Part shown: in pieces, positions 1 through 6,346 of the stretch | Position numbering within the stretch: position 1 is the first letter of the stretch | Layout of the letters: each line of letters opens with the position of its first letter | DNA from: Pseudodesulfovibrio sp. | GTDB lineage: Bacteria > Desulfobacterota > Desulfovibrionia > Desulfovibrionales > Desulfovibrionaceae | DNA length: 10,060 nucleotides | Direction: 5' to 3' | NCBI GenBank assembly: GCA_022712815.1 | Contig: JAFLJW010000196.1 | Location: forward strand, 1-10,060 | Translations under genes and position numbers: made by a program | Notes under the pieces: generated by a model | The model's database searches: none | What the model was told of the DNA's origin: nothing | What the model saw: only the letters and a program-made list of their open reading frames with translations

Positions 1-135
1 TCGATTGAGTTCCTGATAGCGAAAAAGAATAGTGGTCCATGCACCCTTGGAAAGGATGACTTTGTCCAACTCCTTGACAATGAGCTGATCTTCCTCGGAA
101 TAATTGATCGTGATTTCGTCCACATTTGTTGCCAT
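1..135 (-). CDS. Small conserved protein, N-terminal part (cut by window edge)
   Basis: Forty-five codons are open from an ATG at 133-135 to the left edge, with no stop, so the C-terminus lies outside the window. The start is supported by a good ribosome binding site, AAGGAG, five to seven bases upstream. The visible protein begins MATNVDEITINYSEEDQ and continues with an ELDKVILSKGAWTTILFRYQ stretch. It has no signal peptide or membrane segment, and is acidic at the N-terminus. From memory it resembles a family of small (roughly 80-90 residue) uncharacterised cytoplasmic proteins common in Desulfovibrio and other deltaproteobacteria. I cannot assign a function. A short hairpin lies in its leader at 162-177. 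Confidence 0.8.
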   Translation of the reverse strand, partial: MATNVDEITINYSEEDQLIVKELDKVILSKGAWTTILFRYQELNR

Positions 136-161
136 GATGCACTCCTTGAAATATATATTGT

Positions 162-177
162 CCGCTTTAAAAAGCGG
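162..177 (-). promoter_or_regulatory. Short hairpin in the leader of the small protein gene
   Basis: CCGCTT (162-167) and AAGCGG (172-177) are perfect inverted arms of 6 bp around a 4-base loop. The hairpin would sit about 27 bases upstream of the ATG at 135 and about 15 bases from the AAGGAG site, so it could form in the 5' untranslated RNA. No U-tract follows, so it does not look like a terminator. A regulatory role is only a guess. Confidence 0.35.
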
Positions 178-345
178 CAGGGGGGTACCCATACATATGT
201 ACCAGCCAAAGGGCAAGCCCGGACCGTATGGATAAACGGGACACCCATCTCCCCCGTCGGAACCGTTGATTTCAATCCAGCTCCGGGGATATTTTTTTTC
301 ATGAAAACCTGAAACAGGAAGTATTCCCAAATATTTTAAACTGTA

Positions 346-374
346 TTGACGAAATATCCAACATAGCGTAATGG
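346..374 (+). promoter_or_regulatory. Possible sigma-70-type promoter for the RRM gene
   Basis: TTGACG at 346-351 matches five of six bases of the -35 consensus. A 17-base spacer leads to TAATGG at 369-374, which is a poor -10 match. The placement would give a leader of roughly 155-160 bases before the RRM start. The spacing and the -35 are good and the -10 is weak, so this is tentative. Confidence 0.25.
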
Positions 375-538
375 CAAACTTAATTCATTAGCCCATTCAC
401 ATCGTTCTTTGGGTCTGCGGTCAATGAATATCGTATTGGCGCAGGAGGATATTGGCCTCTGGTCGGATTCATCTCCGACAACTAGCGGCTGCATCCCTCC
501 CTTTTTTCCGGATTATTTTTTAGTTGGAGTTTTTTACG

Positions 539-799
539 ATGAAAAGCATTTACGTTGGGAATCTGCCTTTTAGTGCCTCTGAGGGTGACGTCCGCGACCT
601 GTTTACCCCTTACGGTGAAGTTTCGTCCGTGAAACTCATCGAAGACCGCGAAACTGGCCGCCTGCGCGGATTCGGCTTTGTCGAGATGGAAGACGAGGGG
701 GCCATGGCAGCCATCGAGGCCCTGGACGGCAATGACATGGGCGGACGGGCCTTGAAAGTCAATGAAGCCAAGCCTCGCGCACCTCGGCCCAAATATTAG
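539..799 (+). CDS. RRM-domain RNA-binding protein
   Basis: An 86-residue protein made almost entirely of one RNA recognition motif. RNP2 is IYVGNL (residues 4-9) and RNP1 is RGFGFVEM (about 43-50), with the aromatic residues that stack on RNA bases in both motifs. A short basic, proline-rich tail (KPRAPRPKY) follows. This is the usual length for bacterial single-RRM proteins related to cyanobacterial Rbp proteins. They bind single-stranded RNA in the cytoplasm and are often linked to cold or stress responses. I chose ATG at 539 because GGAG (526-529) lies nine bases upstream. An in-frame TTG at 524 would overlap that site and add five residues not typical of the family. The gene stands alone behind a long leader and ends directly in a hairpin. 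The family call is firm; the RNA targets are unknown. Confidence 0.93.
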   Translation: MKSIYVGNLPFSASEGDVRDLFTPYGEVSSVKLIEDRETGRLRGFGFVEMEDEGAMAAIEALDGNDMGGRALKVNEAKPRAPRPKY

Positions 800-843
800 G
801 GCGTGTCAACACGCCCTGGCAGCGACTTATAGCTCGCTTTTTT
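798..843 (+). terminator. Double-hairpin terminator of the RRM gene
   Basis: A perfect 8-bp stem, AGGGCGTG (798-805) and CACGCCCT (810-817) with loop TCAA, begins inside the stop codon. It is followed by a weaker 5-bp stem (AGCGA 821-825 with TCGCT 834-838) that runs into six T residues at 838-843. The second hairpin plus U-tract is the likely intrinsic terminator, and the first may stabilise the 3' end. Confidence 0.65.
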
Positions 844-967
844 CCTGACCCGGCGCAGTTGCGACCGGACCAGTTCTCACTTGACTGACGCTCTCTGGTG
901 TCCGCAGGTTTTTTGCGCCATAATATTCAGATTGTTATGATCAATCTTTGACGGCAAAACAGGACCT
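844..967. other. Convergent intergenic region between the RRM gene and the phosphatase gene
   Basis: This 124-base stretch lies between two convergent stop codons. I see no gene. A 6-bp inverted repeat (AGATTG 929-934 and CAATCT 942-947, seven-base loop) is present, but it has no U-tract in either direction. The phosphatase gene therefore has no obvious intrinsic terminator of its own here. Confidence 0.5.
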
Positions 968-2617
968 CTACTCGTCAGCAAACCCGTACTTGACGATGAC
1001 CAGCGTGATGTCATCAACGGGTCTGGCTCCGCCGGTAAAAATACTGATCTCTTTGAAGACTGCGTTCAGGATGGCCTGAGCGCACTCTTTCGCGTTATCA
1101 CGCAGCACCATCTTGAACCGCTCCTTGCCAAACATCTCGCCCTTGAAGTTTCTGGATTCCCAGATGCCATCCGTGCCGATGGCGATGATCTGGCCGGGAA
1201 AAAGGTCATTGGTATACTCTTCGTACCGGGACTCATGGATGACCCCAAGGGGCAGGGCCGAGGTTGTCCCGCCAAGTTCGGTGAATACATCGTTCTCAGG
1301 GCAATAGATCATGGCCGGGTCATGCCCGGCACGGACCCATTTTGCCGTCTGCTTTTCCGGGTCGAGCTTGAGATAGAACAAGGTCATGAACCGCCCCGAA
1401 CCATAGAGATCCTTGGCCAGATGGCGATTCATCTCGGTGATTATCTGGGACGGGCTGCCCGGCTGGGATGCCCGCATGCGCAAAAAACCCCGCGCCGTGG
1501 TCATGAGCAGGGCCGCGTCCACGCCATGACCGGAGATATCGCCCACGGCGATCGACAGGGTCGGATGTTCAGGGTCATGATCTTCCAGATAATCATAATA
1601 GTCACCGCCAGCGATTTCGCTGGCAACGGACGAACCAGCCACATCAAGGCCGGGTATGACAGGCGGCGAATCCGGTTGCAGGCTTTTCTGGACCTCACCC
1701 GCCAGCTCTATGGCTTTTTTCTGTTCGGTTATATCAGTCACAAACGCCACATGGCCTATAAATTCGCCAGCTGCATCGAGCAAGATGTTTGCATTGATCA
1801 GGATCGGAACTATATGACCGTCCTTGTGAATCATGTCCCCTTCAAACCGGAGGTATTCCTGCGTCCTGAACCGCTCCCGATTGGCTTTCAGAAAAAGCCG
1901 GTACTCCCGAGTGGCGAAATCCTGAGGCCGTTTGCCGACCAATTCATCACGATCATAGCCAAGCATGCGGCAATACGCGTCATTGACCTCAAGAATGACA
2001 ATATCTTCATTGAGCAGAAGATACCCCTCACCCGCGCCTTCAATGGTGCGCCGGAACTTGAATTCACTGCGGGACAAGGCTTCTTCGGCTTCTTTGCGAC
2101 GAGAAATATCCATGAGAACGCCCTGATTGAACAAGGGCGAGCCATCAGCATCACGAACCACCGAGGTCTCGTCGGATATCCATCGGACTTCGCCGTCAAT
2201 CGTCTTGATACGATATTCCTGCGCGTATTCCGCAACGTCGATCTCTTTGTATCGCTTGATTTCTTCGCCAATGCGCTCCTGATCGTCAGGATGGACGATA
2301 TCCCTGAACGTGGTCTCGCCGGACATGAAGGCTTCTACCGAATACCCCCACTGGCTGAGATTCTCGGAGACATAGACCAGCCTGGGATCTTCTCCCGCAA
2401 GACGTCGAAAAAGCACTGCGGGCGAGTTTTCCACGATCAGGCTGGCCAGCCCAAACTTTTCCCTGGCCTCCCTGAGCTGCTCGATCTCATTGATACACTC
2501 CACGCCGCACACCTCGGCCCGTTCGAGAACGTCCGCTTCGCACGCAGAGAGTCTGGCCCGAAGCCCGGCCAGCTCGATAAGCAATTCTTCTTGGGTCTTG
2601 TCACTATCTCTGATCAT
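968..2617 (-). CDS. PAS-PAS sensor with SpoIIE/PP2C-type serine phosphatase domain
   Basis: A 549-residue cytoplasmic protein with no signal peptide or membrane helix. Order: an N-terminal helical, probably coiled-coil segment (about 5-55); PAS-PAC 1 (about 57-178, with HPDD and the DITERK-like DISRRKE end); PAS-PAC 2 (about 182-300, ending VTDITEQKKA); a linker with EVQKSLQP; then a PPM/SpoIIE phosphatase domain (about 320-545). Metal-binding acidic motifs are intact: GGDYYD (337-342), GDISGHG (359-365), GTDGIWES (481-488) and DDIT (535-538). Family members dephosphorylate serine or threonine on anti-sigma-factor antagonists (RsbU/SpoIIE logic), here gated by PAS ligands or redox state. No antagonist, anti-sigma factor or receiver domain is encoded in the window, so the partner is unknown. 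The start at 2617 has only a weak ribosome binding site (GGAAAAT). The gene is preceded by the repeat-bearing gap. Confidence 0.93.
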   Translation of the reverse strand: MIRDSDKTQEELLIELAGLRARLSACEADVLERAEVCGVECINEIEQLREAREKFGLASLIVENSPAVLFRRLAGEDPRLVYVSENLSQWGYSVEAFMSGETTFRDIVHPDDQERIGEEIKRYKEIDVAEYAQEYRIKTIDGEVRWISDETSVVRDADGSPLFNQGVLMDISRRKEAEEALSRSEFKFRRTIEGAGEGYLLLNEDIVILEVNDAYCRMLGYDRDELVGKRPQDFATREYRLFLKANRERFRTQEYLRFEGDMIHKDGHIVPILINANILLDAAGEFIGHVAFVTDITEQKKAIELAGEVQKSLQPDSPPVIPGLDVAGSSVASEIAGGDYYDYLEDHDPEHPTLSIAVGDISGHGVDAALLMTTARGFLRMRASQPGSPSQIITEMNRHLAKDLYGSGRFMTLFYLKLDPEKQTAKWVRAGHDPAMIYCPENDVFTELGGTTSALPLGVIHESRYEEYTNDLFPGQIIAIGTDGIWESRNFKGEMFGKERFKMVLRDNAKECAQAILNAVFKEISIFTGGARPVDDITLVIVKYGFADE

Positions 2618-2952
2618 ATTTTCCGGGTGTTTATTTGATTACTGCCTGCCAATTCTACGACAATAAGGAGTTCTGAAAAAGACGCAAGAAAAACCGGACT
2701 GCATCTCCCCAATCGGGACAGAATCCTCTTTTCTGGCTCATCCGGGTTGAGCGTACTCCTCCAAAAATTGTCGCACAGAATTACCTCTCCATCTTCATTA
2801 AACATGAAGATGGAGAGGTAATAAAAAAGTACGCTTAATCTGGATAAACCTGATTTTCCCGCAGCATCCCTGAGGCATAAATTCTTGCAAACCTCGAAAG
2901 ACTCGACAACAATTCACTTAACGCCGCAATCTGACCCTTCCCAACAACCTAA
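2618..2952. other. 335-base gap with nested inverted repeats, no gene
   Basis: The gap lies between two minus-strand genes and should contain the promoter of the PAS/SpoIIE gene. A 63-codon minus-strand open frame (2614-2805) has no ribosome binding site, starts inside a palindrome and overlaps the phosphatase start, so I do not call it. The main content is the nested palindrome described separately. The segment 2851-2952 next to the aminopeptidase stop has no clear terminator. Confidence 0.6.
2732..2853. repeat. Nested inverted repeat: perfect 19-bp inner stem inside imperfect 22-bp outer arms
   Basis: Inner arms 2780-2798 and 2804-2822 are perfectly complementary over 19 bp around a five-base loop. 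Outer arms 2735-2756 and 2829-2850 match at 17 of 22 positions when one is reverse-complemented. All five differences are transitions, and as plus-strand RNA three of them become G-U pairs. Two more base pairs form at 2732-2733 with 2852-2853 after one mismatch. The spacers between the inner and outer arms are unequal (23 versus 6 bases). There is no U-tract downstream of the hairpin in the minus direction, so it is not a standard terminator. It could be a decayed miniature transposable element, a structured RNA, or a protein-binding palindrome. Confidence 0.75.
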
Positions 2953-4023
2953 CTACAAAACCCGACAACCATCCTCGGTCACCAGCACTTCGTATTCCCA
3001 GCGGATTCCGCCCCATGCCGGGTCGTACAGGCCGGGTTCGACGGTGACGATCATGCCAGGTTTGAGGATTCCCTGCGATACTCTGCCGAGGCTCGGCGGT
3101 TCGTGGGTTTCAAGGCCGACACCGTGACCGAGGCCGTGGGTGAACATGGCTTCGACACCAGCTTTTTCAAAGACAGCGTAGGAGGCCAGATATGCTTCGC
3201 TATAGCTCAGTCCGGGTTTGATGATGTCTATGGCTGCCTGCTGGGCGGCGCGGACCAGATCCATGGTTTTCTTGAACCGGTCGGACGGATTGTCGCCCAC
3301 CCAGAAGGTCCGGGTCTGGTCGGAATTGTAGTCCATGAACCGGCAGCCGGTGTCGATCAGTACCAATTCGTTTTCGCGGATTTTCGTCTCGCCGGGTATG
3401 GCGTGGGGCAGGGCCGCGTTCGGGCCGACCCCGACTATGGACGGAAAGGCCATTCCCTCGGCTCCGTGTTCGCGGAAAAACTTCTCCACTTCCCAAGATA
3501 TTTCCAGCTCGGTCCGGCCCGGAACGAGCTGATCTTCGATGTAGTCAAAGAGGTCATGGTTGAGCCGGATGGACTCCTCCATGCGCCGGATTTCGTCTGC
3601 ATCCTTGATGATACGCAAACTTTCCACAACATTTTCCGTGCTTGTCAGGGTGACAAATTCGCACAGCTTGTCGTAGTCGAACAAATGCAGTGCCTTTGGC
3701 TCGAAACCCATGGAGGTCACGCCTTTGCCCTCGAGGAAGGCGCAGACTTCCGCCTGTTTTTTTGAGCTGTAGATGTAAAGATTTTCTTCGGGCCAGACTT
3801 TTCTGGCCGCATCGGTATAGCGGGAATCGGTGAAAAGATAGTCGTCGCCGTCAGCAGTCACCACCAGCCAGCCCACGCATTCGTTGCACTGGGGGTCGTG
3901 CAGCTCAAAGCCGCTCAGGTAGTACCGATTGGCAGCGTGTGAAACGAGCAATGCGGGAAGCTCGCGTGCCTTGAGTTCGCGTTTGAGGGCCTCACGCCGC
4001 TGTTCGAAAACGGAAGTATTCAT
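2953..4023 (-). CDS. M24-family Xaa-Pro aminopeptidase (Xaa-Pro dipeptidase type)
   Basis: A 356-residue cytoplasmic metallopeptidase that releases N-terminal residues preceding proline, or cleaves Xaa-Pro dipeptides. The N-terminal creatinase-like domain (about 5-135) includes SHAANRYYLSGF and TDSRYT. The C-terminal pita-bread domain (about 142-356) carries the five metal ligands: D224 (LIDTG), D235 (SDQTRTF), H300 in HGLGHGVGLETH (296-307), E329 (TVEPGLY) and E343 (IRWE). The length is normal for the shorter bacterial PepP/PepQ-like enzymes (about 350-360). ATG at 4023 is preceded by a modest AGGT site. It lies 98 bases downstream of the mutase gene on the same strand, so cotranscription is possible but not shown. 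The exact choice between aminopeptidase and dipeptidase cannot be made from sequence alone. Confidence 0.93.
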   Translation of the reverse strand: MNTSVFEQRREALKRELKARELPALLVSHAANRYYLSGFELHDPQCNECVGWLVVTADGDDYLFTDSRYTDAARKVWPEENLYIYSSKKQAEVCAFLEGKGVTSMGFEPKALHLFDYDKLCEFVTLTSTENVVESLRIIKDADEIRRMEESIRLNHDLFDYIEDQLVPGRTELEISWEVEKFFREHGAEGMAFPSIVGVGPNAALPHAIPGETKIRENELVLIDTGCRFMDYNSDQTRTFWVGDNPSDRFKKTMDLVRAAQQAAIDIIKPGLSYSEAYLASYAVFEKAGVEAMFTHGLGHGVGLETHEPPSLGRVSQGILKPGMIVTVEPGLYDPAWGGIRWEYEVLVTEDGCRVL

Positions 4024-4121
4024 ATATTACCTGATTGTTTCTTGAAATTTTAAGATTGTTCAAAAAGGAATGAGTGGCAAATGACCGACAACGCCGCAAT
4101 CAGCCCTGTTTTCAACAGTCG

Positions 4122-5483
4122 TTAATCTAAAATATACGTTGTCTCGGGCGCACCGGTTATCATGCGCTCGGCCCATTCCACGCCCTGCATGACCGAATGG
4201 TCCATGTTGGACACTTCATACTTCCAGCCGCCGAAACGACCACGGGAGTAGATATCTTTTTCTTCCAGCCTCGGCTGAATGACCTTGAGTGCGCCATCGC
4301 GCTCAAGACAGGGTACGGGATAGCCGTAGTCCACGCTGATGTCCCATTTGGTGCAGATGTCGTCCTTTCTGGCCGCGTCCATCATGGTGGTGTTTACCAG
4401 ACCCTCTATGGTCCGGTCCATTAATTCGTCCACATTTTCCGGCTTGTGTTCGGAGAATGAGGACTCGCACATGAAGGCCAGTTGTTCGCCGGGCCGGGCC
4501 ACATTGTTCGGCGAATAATTATGAAAATTGGTCACGCGATAAAAGGGTGAATCCGCTTCGGGATAGTACATCCAGCAACGGGAATTTCTTTCCTTTTCTT
4601 CCTTGATGTCGAGGCCCACGCCAGCCACGTACACGGAATTATGCGTCAGCCTGCCAGCCGCGTCGATCATGGCGGGGTCTTTTTCCGTCAGCCACCGGCT
4701 CGTCAGGATATCAACGGGTGCGGTGTTGAGAATGACATCGTACTCGACCTCAAGCCCCTTGTCAGTGGTTGCGATTTTCTTGTCCGCATCAATGGAAACC
4801 ACGGACTGGCCGTACTCGATGCGTTTTTCGATCCTCTTTGCCATGCGCCGGAAAATCTCGCCGGTGCCGCCGTGCAGCGGGAATTTGAAGGTGTTATTTG
4901 GTCCCCAGGCAACATCGTCCTGTTCCATGATGATGTTTTTGAGCACCTTTTTCAGGTCAACGACACTGACGCGCTCGCCGATCCAGCCAAACTGCATCAG
5001 TTCCGGCGGAGTGGCCCAGACCTTGAAGTTATACGGATTCATGAAATGCCGGGCAATGCCGGCTCCGAAGATATGCTTGATCCACTGCCCGAAGTCGGCA
5101 GGGGGCATTGTCTCTCGATTACCCGGCAGCAAGCCTTCAACGCAATCCCAGCGGACCTCTCGCGGCAGGTAGCGGATATTGTTCTGGAACGGATACGGAA
5201 CCCATGTGCCGCTTGAGCGAACCCAGGACTCGCGTTCGTGTTCAAGCCGTTCGTCGCCCAGCAGAGAATCCATGAGGTCGTCGAAGTATTCATAGTGCGA
5301 AAAGACTACATGCCCGCCAATATCCCAGGTAAATCCCTTGTCGTCCTTGAAACTTGAAGCCAGCCCGCCAGCATGGTTGTCTTTTTCCAGCACGAGATAA
5401 TCGTCCATGCCGAGTTCTTTGAGTCTGCGAGCCGCGCCCAGCCCGGTAGGGCCTGCGCCGATGATCAGGTATCGAGTCTTCAC
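4122..5483 (-). CDS. UDP-galactopyranose mutase, eukaryotic type (FAD-dependent)
   Basis: A 453-residue flavoprotein. An N-terminal Rossmann FAD site (IIGAGPTGLGAARRL, 7-21) is followed by EK (33-34), GGLAS (39-43) and the HGG-type loop DIGGHVVFSHY (54-64). Diagnostic blocks match the Aspergillus/Leishmania mutase class as I recall it: WVPYPFQNNI (94-103), FMNPYNFKVWA (147-157), GERV (169-172), WGPNNTFKFPLHGGTG (193-208), PFYR (313-316) and RGRFGGWKYEVSN (414-426). Both diphosphate-binding arginines (R316, R416) and the substrate tyrosines (Y306, Y323, Y388, Y422) are present. The enzyme would interconvert UDP-galactopyranose and UDP-galactofuranose when its flavin is reduced, supplying Galf for surface glycans. 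The start is GTG at 5483, backed by AGAAGGA upstream. Ordinary bacterial Glf is shorter (about 370-390) and lacks these blocks. No glycosyltransferase neighbours are seen. An altered substrate remains possible. Confidence 0.85.
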   Translation of the reverse strand: MKTRYLIIGAGPTGLGAARRLKELGMDDYLVLEKDNHAGGLASSFKDDKGFTWDIGGHVVFSHYEYFDDLMDSLLGDERLEHERESWVRSSGTWVPYPFQNNIRYLPREVRWDCVEGLLPGNRETMPPADFGQWIKHIFGAGIARHFMNPYNFKVWATPPELMQFGWIGERVSVVDLKKVLKNIIMEQDDVAWGPNNTFKFPLHGGTGEIFRRMAKRIEKRIEYGQSVVSIDADKKIATTDKGLEVEYDVILNTAPVDILTSRWLTEKDPAMIDAAGRLTHNSVYVAGVGLDIKEEKERNSRCWMYYPEADSPFYRVTNFHNYSPNNVARPGEQLAFMCESSFSEHKPENVDELMDRTIEGLVNTTMMDAARKDDICTKWDISVDYGYPVPCLERDGALKVIQPRLEEKDIYSRGRFGGWKYEVSNMDHSVMQGVEWAERMITGAPETTYILD

Positions 5484-5584
5484 GATTGGTCCTTCTGTTT
5501 CGTTCCAGGGGAATATATTTCCAATTCCACCCGGTTAATCAAGTTTGATGCCAACCGTTTTTTGCCGATCCCTGAGGCCCTTGC

Positions 5585-6346
5585 TTACCTCAATCTCTTG
5601 GCGAATTCCGAGACCATTATGGCCCCGGCCTGGGCCACATTGAGTGAGTCGAACTCTCGCAAAAATGGGATTTCAAGGCTGCCGTGGGCGAATTTGGAGA
5701 CGCCGGGACGGATACCTTTTTCTTCGTTGCCGAGGATGAGTACGGCAGGCATTTTCAGCTCGGCGGTATAGATGTTCTCGGCACCTGTAACGGCCCGGGC
5801 GCAGTAGAGATGATAGTCGTAGTTGACGCAATCCTTCATGGCGTTGGCGAGATTGCCGACCTTGGCCACGGGCAGCTTGTTGAGTGCTCCGGCACTGGAG
5901 CGCATGGCTCCGGCACCGAGATAGGCCCCGTGATGCTGGCAGACTATGAGTCCGGCTCCGCCAAGGGAGTAGAGGGTCCGGGCGAGTACGCCGACATTGC
6001 CGGTATCCTGCACCTTGTCCAGGGCGATGATCAGCGGCAGGGGGGCATCCACGGCCTCTTCGAGCATCTGTTCGAGCGGCGTGTAGGACAGGGCCGCGCA
6101 ACGGGCGGCGATTCCCTGATGGTTGCCGCGATACATGTAGTCCAATTCCTTTGCATCCACGGACTTGTACGGCACATTCCGGGTCCGGCACAGTTCGAGA
6201 ATCTCCTCGACCCCCTTGTCCTGACGGCCTTTGCGAAAGGCAACGAAGTCCACTTTCTGTGGATCATCCATGAGCAGTTCTTTCACCGGCTTGTTGCCAA
6301 CTACGTAGATTTTACCATCTTTTTTATCCCGGCCGCTATTTTGCAT
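5585..6346 (-). CDS. SpoU/TrmH-family RNA 2'-O-ribose methyltransferase (RlmB-like)
   Basis: A 253-residue SPOUT methyltransferase. The N-terminal substrate-binding domain (about 11-85) includes YVVGNKPVKELL and the HQGIAARC segment (76-83) that leads into the catalytic domain. The SAM-binding, trefoil-knot domain (about 103-253) shows motif 1 DKVQDTGNVGVLART (110-124, with N117 and R123), motif 2 GNEEKGI (206-212) and motif 3 IPFLREFDSLNVAQA (226-240). Such enzymes methylate ribose 2'-OH in rRNA or tRNA using S-adenosylmethionine. The RlmB-like architecture suggests 23S rRNA, but the target base is unproven. Motif 3 reads SLNVAQA where I expect SLNVS-like in classical members. I chose ATG at 6346 because AAGGAA lies six bases upstream; an upstream ATG at 6403 would place a leader hairpin inside the coding region. 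It lies 101 bases upstream of the mutase gene, on the same strand. Confidence 0.9.
   Translation of the reverse strand: MQNSGRDKKDGKIYVVGNKPVKELLMDDPQKVDFVAFRKGRQDKGVEEILELCRTRNVPYKSVDAKELDYMYRGNHQGIAARCAALSYTPLEQMLEEAVDAPLPLIIALDKVQDTGNVGVLARTLYSLGGAGLIVCQHHGAYLGAGAMRSSAGALNKLPVAKVGNLANAMKDCVNYDYHLYCARAVTGAENIYTAELKMPAVLILGNEEKGIRPGVSKFAHGSLEIPFLREFDSLNVAQAGAIMVSEFAKRLR

Larger units (their letters stand above)
136..538. other. 403-base divergent intergenic region
   Basis: No convincing gene is present. The region separates the leftward small protein gene from the rightward RRM gene, so it should hold both promoters. Visible elements are the 162-177 hairpin, a C-rich/G-rich imperfect pairing (252-256 with 284-288) followed by eight T residues at 292-299, a possible -35/-10 pair at 346-374, a small hairpin at 462-479 (GTCGGA and TCCGAC around six bases), and a pyrimidine-rich stretch at 495-508. 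The likely RRM transcript therefore has a long leader, as is common for cold-responsive RNA-binding protein genes. Its regulation is not demonstrated. Confidence 0.6.

Noticed and set aside
524..538. TTG start at 524 for the RRM gene
   Set aside because: The TTG overlaps the GGAG site that serves ATG 539, and the five added residues are not part of the RRM family N-terminus.
1235..2638. 467-codon open frame on the plus strand
   Set aside because: It lies opposite the PAS/SpoIIE gene, which has clear domains on the other strand. Its translation has no recognisable domain. It is a shadow of GC-biased codon positions.
2614..2805. 63-codon minus-strand frame in the repeat-bearing gap
   Set aside because: Its ATG lies in the inner palindrome, there is no ribosome binding site, it overlaps the phosphatase start, and the protein matches nothing I know. 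A transposase remnant cannot be excluded but is not supported.
3103..3765. 220-codon plus-strand frame
   Set aside because: It lies antisense to the M24 peptidase, whose five metal ligands are all intact on the minus strand.
4106..4118. Small hairpin CTGTT-TTC-AACAG downstream of the mutase stop
   Set aside because: It has only five base pairs and no U-tract in the direction of transcription, so I do not call it a terminator.
4603..5216. Two overlapping plus-strand frames of about 190 codons
   Set aside because: Both are antisense to the mutase gene and are in different frames from one another. Neither has a recognisable domain.
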